64,000 nt of DNA. Source: Begonia masoniana. Its lineage: Eukaryota > Streptophyta > Magnoliopsida > Cucurbitales > Begoniaceae. The translations under genes were made by a program, and so were the position numbers. The stretch's first letter is position 1, and every line of letters starts with the position of its first letter. The notes under the pieces were generated by a model that was given only the letters and a program-made list of their open reading frames with translations, made no database searches and was not told the DNA's origin. Shown piece after piece: positions 35,701 to 45,254 of the stretch. The DNA lies in NCBI GenBank assembly GCA_022432975.1, contig CM039502.1, positions 74,791,497 through 74,855,496 on the forward strand, written 5' to 3'.

Positions 35701-37468
35701 ATACAATACGCCTTTCGGCCAATACAATACGCCTTTCGGCCAATACAATACGCCTTTCGGCCAATGCTATGCTCAATACGCCTTTCGGCCAATACAATAC
35801 GCCTTTCGGCCAATACAATACGCCTTTCGGCCAATACAATACGCCTTTCGGCCAATACAATACGCCTTTCGGCCAATACAATACGCCTTTCGGCCAATAC
35901 AATACGCCTTTCGGCCAATACAATACGCCTTTCGGCCAATACAATACGCCTTTCGGCCAATACAATACGCCTTTCGGCCAATACAATACGCCTTTCGGCC
36001 AATACAATACGCCTTTCGGCCAATACAATACGCCTTTCGGCCAATACAATACGCCTTTCGGCCAATGCTATGCTCAATACGCCTTTCGGCCAATACAATA
36101 CGCCTTTCGGCCAATACAATACGCCTTTCGGCCAATACAATACGCCTTTCGGCCAATGCTATGCTCAATACGCCTTTCGGCCAATACAATACGCCTTTCG
36201 GCCAATACAATACGCCTTTCGGCCAATACAATACGCCTTTCGGCCAATACAATACGCCTTTCGGCCAATACAATACGCCTTTCGGCCAATACAATACGCC
36301 TTTCGGCCAATACAATACGCCTTTCGGCCAATACAATACGCCTTTCGGCCAATACAATACGCCTTTCGGCCAATACAATACGCTTGGTCACTAAATCCTC
36401 GAGCGACGTTGACGTATGGTGTAGGCCAATCGGCCAACGAAGATCACGAGAACTTACCTCGTGACCAAAGCAGCTCAAGCTCCGTCCACTGAAGCGTACT
36501 GTTTGTTCTGAAGTAAAACACCAATATTGACGTTAAACGAATGTAAGTTATAAAAGTCCAAATTGTCAAAACCTTAATAAAAAACTTCCTAAAGCTATAA
36601 TTTCGATTCTAGTACTACATTATCGAGAGATCTACTCTCGGCTCTTGAAATACCAAATACGAGTTTACCCTAAATTTCTCGAATTTTCTCGATTTCTAAC
36701 ATTTTTCACAAATGTTTCTAACTTCGTCCAATAACGTCAAATACGTGCAACATATACTTAATCACGGCTAACCTATTAATTAGGAGCCCTAAATCGACAT
36801 TTTTATCGAAATTTACCGAAACCCTAGTTTGTCGAAAACGTTACAACGTCGAAATAAAAGCTCAAGATTAAAGGTACATACCGAGAGTTGCGAGAGGAGG
36901 AGAAACCGTGAAAGAAACGGAACGAACGGGAGGAGAAACGGAGTCGGATCGTGAAATCGTCGGCGGCTGGCAGAGAGGGTTTCGCGAGGGTTTTTGCTCT
37001 CTGGATCGATTTTCAAATGAAAATCGTTAAGGCTTTTTGCCTTTAAGTAATAATCACTTAATTAAATGCTAATTGACGATTTTGCCCTTCTTTAGTTTTT
37101 ATATAGATTTCTTCTTTCGGTTCGTCAATCGTCCAGCTATTCGGTTTCCCCAAATCTCCTTATTTCGCCAATAAGCCCAACTCGTTATTTGGGATTTAAC
37201 AAAACTGTCCGTTTGCAATTTGGACCTCGTTTACTATTTTTATTAAAACGTCATTTACTTTACGATAAAGGTAATTACTCGGAATATAGCGTTTAATCTC
37301 CGAAAATTCCCATAATTTCCTTAAAATTTCTATTAATCGTTAGGATCGTAATGACGCCTTTTTTTCGTAAAATGGACCTGATTTGACATATTTACCAAAA
37401 ATGCCATTATAAAATGAAATAACAATATAATATATTATATCTGAAATCCGTACAAGCCGGATATTACA
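32734..37468 (-). mobile_element. Element E3, 5' LTR (4,735 bp)
   Basis: Plus coordinates TGTAACGACCC to GGATATTACA, followed by ATACT (37469-37473). Outside the array it matches the left LTR but with many single-base losses in short runs (for example 32765, 32821, 32880, 32900). It keeps a segment (36385-36870) missing from the left copy. Sense order: promoter region, CTCTCG|GTATGTACC, GAG|GTAAGTTC (36457), minisatellite, TATGGTGTAG|GTG (33700), hairpins. Confidence 0.95.
33808..36384. repeat. CAATACGCCTTTCGGC minisatellite, right E3 LTR (~2.6 kb)
   Basis: Same core as the left array but different make-up: mostly long runs of the 21-bp unit, punctuated by 28-bp units; a single 26-bp unit near 33990; and a 5' block (33885-34480) with many 20-bp units that lost one G (ATACCCTTTCGG). 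The last unit breaks off at CGCTTGGTCAC. Confidence 0.97.
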
Positions 37469-38534
37469 ATACTACACTAAGCATTGAGCCAAACTTTCAA
37501 ATCTTAACCATTCGTCTAATTTTAACGACCTTTTTCAGTTACTCTTAACATCACACATGGATCTCCTCAAAGTCTACTAACTAGTCTATGCTCTTTCATT
37601 TCTCCTAGTCAGTTCTGAGTATTCTTCTTGGCTCCCGTACAACGATTTATGCAACGATCTTCTTGTTAGTAAACTTGTTGTAGATAAGTTTATATCCTTA
37701 ATCCACATCTCCTCAAGTTCTACAATCTTACCCTTTTATTTTTTAATAACGCAGAATATCTCTTCATTAAGGTTATTCTTCCTAGTTCTTTGAACATAGA
37801 TGTCCCTACTTCCATCCCAGTGGTAAGCTTCACGTTGTGGCTCTCAACTTAAACCGCACCAACCATACACTAATTCTAGTTGAACCACCATCCCTTCTAT
37901 GGTCACACCAGTTACTTTAAACCTCAAAACACGACTTCTAATTTAGAGTGACAAACTTTCTTCCAGTAGTTATCGCATTGGGTTCCTAAATTCTTTCTAA
38001 CTTTTATGCTTTCACTTACTAACCTCTAACTTTTAATCAAGCAACACCAAATGGCTTACGTGTCTACAACTTATTAATCACTCTTAACTTCACTAAGTCT
38101 CCCTTATTTTTTTTTTCCCTTCATTAGTCGACACCAACACTCCTTTACCAAAGAAATCTAAACTCTACATGCCCTTTCAGTAATCTACTTAAAATAAACT
38201 ATCGGATGCTATCTTTGTCCAGATACTCCCAACTTCTAAGGGATCTAGGTTAATTAAATCTCTGTTATATTTTCTTATTTGTTTATACACACTAACAGTA
38301 TCTCAACAATCTAGAGTGTCCTTCAGAAGGTCTTACATCTAAGCTTCAGATCTCTCTTTGAGCGATCATATTTCAGAACCCCAAAGGTTCGTCAACTAGG
38401 GTTTAGTTTCTATACATCTAAATCATATATCTCATAAGTTGTATCCTTCTAGGGGTAATTAAATTCCAAGTGCACAATCATACCCTCAAATCCTCACCCC
38501 AACCTACACCTTTATTCTAACACTTTCTATATCA
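37469..38534 (-). mobile_element. E1 internal non-coding segment (pol replaced)
   Basis: It directly follows E1 gag where protease and RT should be. The gag line runs to AGMI, then homology to related elements ends and stops appear. No protease, RT or integrase motif was found in either strand. A few T runs (38108-38118) are the only repeats. Confidence 0.6.
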
Positions 38535-39630
38535 CTAACTGCAATTTAGTATCATACCTGCAATATCGGAAGGCTGGGCTCCGTCATAAACGTCACCAGG
38601 TTTGATAAATGCAAAGACCCTCGGGGTAACTCTTTTCTGGTCACCACCCTGTTGGTTTCGGCCTAGTAGTGGGCAATTTCTAACATAATGGCCCGTTCCT
38701 CCGCATCTATAGCACCTATCCGTGCCCATTCTGCAATCACCGAAGTGTTCTTTTTGACATATAGGACACAGGGGCTTTTGAGTAGCTCCTTGCACTTGTT
38801 TCCCCTTGCCCTGGTCATTGTTTCCCGCATACGGCCTTTTAACGTCTCCTTGTTGTTGCTGTGGTTGTCCTTGTGGCTGCCAGTCTCCGTTTTGAGGTCG
38901 AGGCTGGATCTCCCGAAAGAACCCTCTTGCTGGCTCCCTTGGTTTGACGTAAGTTGGTTCAGTGGCCTCAATCTCTAGAGCTCTTGCCACAATCTCTGTA
39001 TAGGGCACATTCCGCACCCCTGATATGATGACACTTTTTTGGATTTCCTGACCGAGCCATTGCATAAACCGACGCACCTTGTCGTCATTAACACTAACCT
39101 GGCGTGGTGCGAACCGGGATAGGGCCTCAAACTTCCTGACGTATTCGGAAACTGAGCCAGTCTGTCTCAATTGCATGAACTCCATCATTTTTGCCTCTCG
39201 TATCGTATGGCTGAAGTACTTGTCATGAAATATGGCTTTAGACCGCTCCCAAGTCATTACCAGTTACATCAGTTGTTGCTTTGATGGAGTCCCACCAAAA
39301 CCGAGCGTCTAACGCTAAATGAAAAATGACGTAGGCCACTTTATTCCCATTCTCTATCCCTGCATACTCTAACATGTCCTCCATAGTTCGGATCCACTCC
39401 TCGACTAAAGTGGGATCCGATGATTGTCCGTTGAATACCGGAGGTTGTAATTTTTGAAATCTCTCCATGCCTTGATGGTTTGGAACGACCACCTCTCGGG
39501 CCTGACGATCCTCACGGTTTACCAAACGCTCTATTTGTTGTGCTTGCCTGTCCATGTGCTGAGCCTGATGGTCCAGCAAATCCGTAAGTCTGTCTAGGGC
39601 CTCGTCCCTAGCGTCTCTACCTCGAACCAT
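38535..39630 (-). pseudogene. E1 gag
   Basis: From ATG 39630: MVRGRDARDEALDRL, a coil with HMDRQAQQIERL, MERFQKLQPPVFNGQSSDP, WIRTMEDMLEYA and FHLALDARFWWDSI. A one-base insertion near 39255 shifts the frame; the second half starts MTWERSKAIFHDKYFSH and carries KFEALSRFAPRQ, a Gln-rich hinge and the zinc knuckle CYRCGGTGHYVRNC (38744-38703). The only protein E1 ever encoded here is gag; repairing the single frame change would leave it open, so it may have worked in trans with relatives' pol. Confidence 0.85.
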
Positions 39631-39644
39631 TTTTTATATAACTC

Positions 39645-39708
39645 CTATAAAAGTTAAAACAAATAACCCTAGAAATCGAAATTAAACAAAGCTTTTAAAC
39701 ATACTTAC
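39645..39708 (-). other. Intron-like leader segment of E1
   Basis: Minus strand: CAACT|GTAAGTATG (39708) to CTTTTATAG|GAG (39645), 64 nt, 14 nt upstream of the gag ATG. Confidence 0.55.
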
Positions 39709-39776
39709 AGTTGAGGAAGGATGTCCGCGTAGTGGCTGTGTAATCGAGCAGTCTATAGAACCGTTTTTAAAACCCG

Positions 39777-39790
39777 GGGCTCTGATACCA
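39777..39790 (-). promoter_or_regulatory. E1 primer-binding site (tRNA-Met)
   Basis: Minus strand TGGTATCAGAGCCC next to the right LTR of E1, identical to the initiator tRNA-Met type sites of E3 and H. Confidence 0.88.
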
Positions 39791-39794
39791 TAAT

Positions 39795-40016
39795 TGTAGC
39801 GACCCTAACACTGTACCCTTATTTTCCCGTATTATTTTTTTTTTTACCATAAAACTTTAAACCTAACGTTCGAGCGGAAATAAAACTTTTGAAAATTGGA
39901 ATTGTTGAAGTTTATGCTTTTAAACCATTTAACAAAACTTAAAAACAATTTAAATAAAACTTAAACTAAAACTTAATAAAACAATCGGCCAAATGCAGGG
40001 ACAAAAGGGACTTTAT
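39795..40016 (-). mobile_element. E1 5' LTR, only 222 bp left
   Basis: It begins TGTAGCGACCC and matches the start of the left LTR (11954 onward) to about 12175, then stops exactly at the first base of the Cassandra element. About 3.1 kb of LTR, with promoter and array, is missing. Confidence 0.88.
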
Positions 40017-40222
40017 TGTGATGACCCAGATATGTAAGTATGTGTACGATGGCTGCACGAACCGGAACTCGGATGGCAGTACGTCTGCGCGGGCGAACCG
40101 AAGGTGACAGGTCGTAAAAAGGGGGTTGTCACAATCCCACATCGCTTGGGGAAGTATGTGGAAATGAAACATATGTAAAGAGATCCTCCCAAGATAGCAA
40201 GACGCGTTTTAAAGCAAAATTG

Positions 40223-40306
40223 ACAACGGATTCCATAAGAACTCCGAAGTTAAAGTGCTTCGGTGAGAGTAGTACCAGGTTGGATGACCGACTGGGAAGT
40301 CCTCGC
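40223..40306 (+). promoter_or_regulatory. 5S rRNA-like pol III region in Cassandra LTR 1
   Basis: Contains the ordered 5S internal promoter parts: GAAGTTAAAGTGCTTCGG (box A-like), GAGAGTAGTACCAGG (intermediate element) and TGGATGACCGACTGGG then AAGTCCTCG (box C). In Cassandra this block can direct RNA polymerase III transcription. Confidence 0.85.
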
Positions 40307-40667
40307 CAAATAAAGTCGTGAGGGGAGGATATTGGGCTACGACCCAATCCCCAGAGCGAAAAATATCTTGCTGGGAAAAGGGATCGTTACAAATGGTATC
40401 AAAGCATGACCCAACCAGAAATATGGCCAACGAGGACGTTGGGCCCCTGAGGGGGGTGATTGTGATGACCCAATGTGTAAGTATGTGTACGATGGCTTCA
40501 CAAACCGGAACCCGGATGGCAATACGTCCACGCGGGAGAACTGGAAGGTGACGGGTCGTAAAAAGGGGGTCGTCACAATCCCACATCGCTTGGGGAAGTA
40601 TGTGGAAATGAAACATATATAAAGAGACCCTCCCAAGATAGTAAGACGCGTTTTGGAGCACAATTGG

Positions 40668-40753
40668 CAACGGATCCCATAAGAATTCTGAAGTTAAAAG
40701 TGCTTCGGCGAGAGTAGTACCAGGTTGGGTGACCGACTGGGAAGTCCTCGCCA
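40668..40753 (+). promoter_or_regulatory. 5S rRNA-like pol III region in Cassandra LTR 2
   Basis: Same blocks as in LTR 1 with CGGATCCCATAAGAATTC at the start, one extra A after GAAGTTAAA and GGTTGGGTGACCGACTGGG, closer to genuine 5S at box C than LTR 1. Confidence 0.85.
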
Positions 40754-40835
40754 AACAAAGCCGTGAGGGGAGGATATTGGGCTACAGCCCAATCCCCAGA
40801 GCGAACAATATCTTGCTGGAAAAGAAGTCGTTACA

Positions 40836-40941
40836 GCAAGCCACTACACGGACATACTTCTTCAACTGTAAGTACGTTATGAGCTTTCTTTTATTTTGAT
40901 TTCTTAGGATTATGTGTCTTTACTTTTTATAGGATTACAAA
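40836..40941 (+). mobile_element. H leader (continued) with intron-like segment
   Basis: GCAAG plus leader resumes element H. CAACT|GTAAGTACG (donor 40868) and TTTTTATAG|GAT (acceptor to 40932) enclose 65 nt; the gag ATG lies at 40942. Confidence 0.75.
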
Positions 40942-42040
40942 ATGGTGCGAGGTAGAGATGCTAGGGATGAAGCCATGGACAGATTAACGGACTTGCTTCA
41001 TCGTCAGGCTCAACATATGGATAGGCAAGCTCAGCAAATCGAAAGATTAATAAACCTGTGAGGGTCAAGGAGCCCGAGAATTGGCAGTTCCGAACAACCA
41101 TGGTATGGAAAGGTTCCAAAAACTACGACCTCCAATATTCAACGGACATTCTTCGGACCCCTCTGTAGCTGAGGAGTGGGTTCGAACTATGGAGGACATG
41201 TTGGTGTATGCGAAGATAGAGAATGGAGAGAAAGTCGCATGCGTCACTTTTCATTTGGCATTGGATGCTCAGTTCTGGTGGGATTCCATCTAGGCAACCA
41301 CCGACGTGACAGTGATGACATGGGAACGATTTAAAACCGTGTTCTACAACAAATACTTCATTCGTACAGTGAGAGCGGCTAAAAGGATGGAGTTCACGTA
41401 GTTGAAGTAGGCTGGTTCGGTTGCGGAGTATATTAGGAAGTTCAAAGCCTTATCTCGGTTTGCACCACGCCTAGTAAGCGATAACGAAGACAAGGTGCAC
41501 AAATTCATGGAAGGGTTGAATTCGGAAATTCGAAAGAGTGTTATAGTATCTGGAATTTTGGATGTGCCTTACGCAGATATCGAAGCAAGAGCGTTGGAAT
41601 TTGAGGCTGCAGAACTGACTTGTATTAAATCAAGAGAGCCGGTTAGAGGGAGCTTTCGGGAGATTCAGCCTCAACCCCGAAATAGAGGGTGGCAACCAAG
41701 GGGACAACAACAAGTACAACAACGGGGAGTAAAGAGGCCCTATGATGGAAAAGGCGACCAAAGAAAGGGAAAGCAAGTTCAGGAGACTACTCAGAAGCCT
41801 ATATGCCCGAAGTGCTTGAGGGCTCATTATGGTACTTGTAGGTTCGGTACAGACAAGTGCTATAGATGTGGAGAGGTGGGCCACTATGCCCTGAATTGCC
41901 CGAGGATGGCTACTGACCAGAAGAAAGTTACCCCGCGAATATTTTCTTTCATCGTGCCCGGTGATGTTGATGACGAGGCTCAGCCTTCCGTTATTGCAGG
42001 TATTATCTTGATCACAGGTGTAGCCGTGTTTTCATTGATA
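40942..42040 (+). pseudogene. H gag
   Basis: ATG 40942 gives MVRGRDARDEAMDRL, close to E1 gag. A stop and frame change near 41060 follow IERLIN; reading resumes in another frame (MERFQKLRPPIFNGHSSDP, FHLALDAQFWWDSI, TAG at 41291). More stops occur at about 41399 and 41408, then an open stretch from about 41430 holds SRFAPR and the zinc knuckle CYRCGEVGHYALNC (41858-41899). It belongs to the same gag family as E1. Confidence 0.85.
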
Positions 42041-44675
42041 GACACGAGGGCTACACACTTCTTTATTTCAACTGCTTGTGTGTCTAGATTAAAGTTAGTG
42101 ATTGAATTAGCAGAGTGTGAGTATAGAGTAATGTTGTCTTCGGGTGAGCATATACAGTCAGATCATATTTTCCTAGGCAATATCGTCTCAGTGGGGAATA
42201 ATACCCTTTATGCCTGTCTGATAGTTATAGGCATAAAGCGGTATGATCTTATTTTGGGGATGGACTAGCTGTCTCACCATTTCGCCACCATTGACAGCAG
42301 GTCTGGGATGGTGACTTTTCGTCCCCCGAACAGAGAAAAGTTTACCTTCCAACCAATGAATAGGACAAGTGGGCTGCCTACTTCCTATTCGATGATGGTC
42401 AGAGAGTAGTTTAAAGATAGATGCTCAGTTTACTTGGCCATGATGGTTGATACTCGATTATTCAACGAAGTAAAGCCAAGTGATCTTCCTATCGTGAAAG
42501 AGTTTACTGAAATCTTTCTCGATGATCTTTCCGGGTTACCGCCAGACCGGGAGATTGAATTTGTAATTATTGTATATCCAGGTTCAGGATCTGTTTCTAA
42601 GAACCCGTACAGATTGGCGCCTGCCGAACTTAAAGAATTAAAGTCTCAGCTAGAAGAATTGTTGGATGAGGGATTCATCCGACCTAGTTTTTCTCCGTGG
42701 GGTGCGTCAGTTCTGTTTGTTAAGAAAAAGACGGAACTCTCAGGATGTGCATCGACTATAGAGAGTTGAATAAGTTGACAGTGAAAAACAAGTATCCGTT
42801 GCCCCGAATAGATGACCTGTTTGACCAACTGCAGGGTGCTTGAGTATTTTTAAGAATTGACTACGCTCGGGTTATTATCAGTTGAAGGTCCGAAGGGAAG
42901 ATATTCAAAAGACGACGTTTCGAACGAGGTATGGACATTATGAATTTTCGGTAATGTCCTTCGGACTTACAAATGCCCCTGCAGCGTTTATGGATCTGAT
43001 GAATCGCGTCTTTAAAGAGTATTTAGATAAGTTTGTTGTTTTCATTAACGACATCTTGATCTATTCAAGGATGAAAGAGGAACACGAGGAGCAACTACGG
43101 ATTGTCTTGAGAATTTTGAAGAGACATCAGCTATACCCAAAGTTCTCCAAGTGTGAGTTTTGGCTGGACCGAATTAGTTTCCTCGGCCATATTGTATCTC
43201 AGGAGAGAATTTCTGTGGACCCGACCAAAATTCAGGTTGGCAAATATTGGCCGCAACCTAAGAATGTGCGGGAGGTACGAGAATTTCTTGGATTGACCGG
43301 ATATTACCGGAAATTCATTAAGGGATTTTCAAAGATTGTAGTCCCTCTTTCACGTTTGACCAAGAAGAATGAGAAATTTGTATGGTCGGCTGCATGCGAC
43401 AAAAGCTTTCAGGAGCTAAAATAGAAATTAACAACGACTCTAGTTTTGACACTGCTAATTGTGGGCGACAAGTTCAACATATACTGCGATGCATCTAAGG
43501 TTGGACTTGGATGCGTACTTATGCAGAAAGGAAGAGTCATCGTGTATGCTTCTCGACAATTGAAGCTGTATGAGCAGAATTATCTGATGCATGACCTAGA
43601 ACTGGTGGCAGTTGTCTTCGTATTAAAGATATGGAGACATTACTTGTACGGACAACAATGTGAAGTGTATTCAGACCACAGGAGCTTAAAGTATTTGTTT
43701 ACGTAGAAGGAATTGAACGTGCGGCAAAGAAGGTGGTTGGAGTTTGTCAAAGACTACAACTTCGAAGTTAAATACTACCCAGGAAAGACAAATAAAGTTG
43801 CTGATGCCTTAAGCAGGATGCCTTCTAAGAGTCAGCCTTTGCTTGCAACAATGTCGGTAATGTTAAAGTCTGAGATTGAGAAGTTTGATGTAGAGATTGT
43901 GGCTGTGTCCACTATGCTTACAAACATTTCTCTTAGGCCGACGATATTGCATAAGATACGAGAAGCTCAACAGAAAGATTTGGAGTGCGAAAAGTACAGG
44001 TTGAGCATGACATCCAAGGACTTGTCCGATTTCAATCTGTCGGATGGTGGTGTATGGAAGTTCAGGCATAGATGGTACGTGCCTAATGATGAAGAACTAA
44101 AGAAAGTGATTTTGACTGAAGCACACTCCTCAGCATACTCTGTGCATCTAGGAAGTACGAAAATGTATAAAGATCTGAAACAGCACTTCTGGTGACCGAA
44201 TATGAAAGAGAGGTTGCCAAGTATGTGGAAACCTGTTTGGTTTGCCAACAGGTCAAAGCAGAGCATCAAAGGCCTGGAGGAACTTTGCAACCCCTACCGA
44301 TCCCGAAATGGAAATGGGAGCAAATCTCTATGGACTTCATTGTTGGACTCCCGAGAACGACGAAAGGGCATGATAGCATCTGGGTGATAGTGGACCGTTT
44401 GACAAAGTTGACCCACTTTTTACCAGTTAAGATGACACATTCTATGGATCAGCTTGCAAAACTTTTTGTGCAGGAGATAGTCAGATTACATGGAGTCTCG
44501 GTCTCGATTGTTTCCGATAGAGATTTGAGATTCACCTCTAAATTTTAGAAAAGTCTGCACAAAGCCATGGGAACTCAACTAAACTTCAGCACGACATTCC
44601 ATCCTCATACCGATGGTCAAATAGAAAGGACAAATCAAATTCTGGAGGATATGCTTAGAGCCTGTGTGTTGGATA
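42041..44675 (+). pseudogene. H pol, truncated in integrase
   Basis: Protease active site reads DTRA (42041-42052) instead of DTGA. RT follows ([35 protein letters not shown], a one-base loss near 42730) with the catalytic FIDD changed to FIND (43041-43052). RNase H ([24 protein letters not shown]), then the integrase zinc finger and core to LEDMLRACVLD, where the element ends abruptly at about 44675 against minus-strand E6. In-frame TAG stops at 42270s, 43422, 43705 and 44546. Dead by several independent lesions; oldest-looking element on this side. Confidence 0.87.
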
Positions 44676-45254
44676 TCATACCATCCTGTACCACTTAATC
44701 AGAATGTAAACACTCGCCAGACGGTAGCTTTACATCGAACATACACCTCGCAGGCTTCACCTCCAGATTCAGTTTTACCACAAAAGCCATTGTTACGAAT
44801 GAATGTGATGCACCCGAATCTATCAATGTAAATGCAAGCACTGAATTGACAAGTACAGTACCTGAGATCACGGCTGATCTATCCTCATCATCTGGCTCGA
44901 TCATGGCGAAGATTCTAAGGGTCGCCTTAGCTGGTCCCTTCTTTGCGGCAGGGCAGTCTATAGCTACATGACCGATTTGGTTGCATTTGAAGCACCTAGT
45001 AACTCGGGGCTTTGTACAATTTCGGGCAATATGACTAGTTTCTAAACAGTTGTAACACTTGCCTGCATACTGCCCACACTCTCCAGGATGAGCTTTCAAA
45101 CACTTCGGACATTACAAAAACTTTCCCCGTTGTTGCTGTTGCGGCTTCTTTCCTCCTCTCTGATCATTTGGATTACCGCCCGGTCTTTTTGTTCCTTAAG
45201 ATTGTGAAGAAGATCCACCTCGACTCATCTGCAGCGTAATCTCCTTGAACATCG
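44676..45254 (-). pseudogene. E6: gag/protease fragment with two zinc knuckles
   Basis: Minus strand reads MKAHPGECGQYAGKCYNC, then two CCHC knuckles (CYNCLETSHIARNC, CFKCNQIGHVAIDC) and a protease motif LIDSGASHSFV. This differs from the other elements here, which have one CCHC knuckle and DTGA. Upstream gag (45100-45254) is broken by stops. The left border is a blunt join to H; the right border is the E5 insertion at CATCG. No LTR of E6 lies in the window. Confidence 0.78.

Larger units (their letters stand above)
40017..40835 (+). mobile_element. Cassandra TRIM retrotransposon
   Basis: Two 375-bp LTRs (40017-40391 and 40461-40835) start TGTGATGACC and end CGTTACA. The 69-bp interior holds a primer site TGGTATCAAAGC (40394-40405) and a polypurine tract GAGGGGGGTGAT (40449-40460). 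No protein is encoded, as in all TRIM elements; mobility depends on other elements. Each LTR carries a 5S rRNA-like block, the hallmark of Cassandra. Flanks differ: TTTAT left, GCAAG right, so it lacks its own target duplication. Confidence 0.92.

Noticed and set aside
24557..36384. CRISPR-like array
   Set aside because: Units are directly adjoining variants without unique spacers, inside plant LTRs; no cas genes. This is a minisatellite.
37469..38534. Possible separate insertion inside E1
   Set aside because: No terminal repeats or target duplication at 38534/38545 were found, so it is treated as E1 filler; a decayed insertion cannot be excluded.
40223..40753. Genuine 5S rRNA genes
   Set aside because: Only ~85 bp of the 120-bp gene is similar, with changes in box A, and both copies are embedded in 375-bp LTRs; this is the Cassandra signature.
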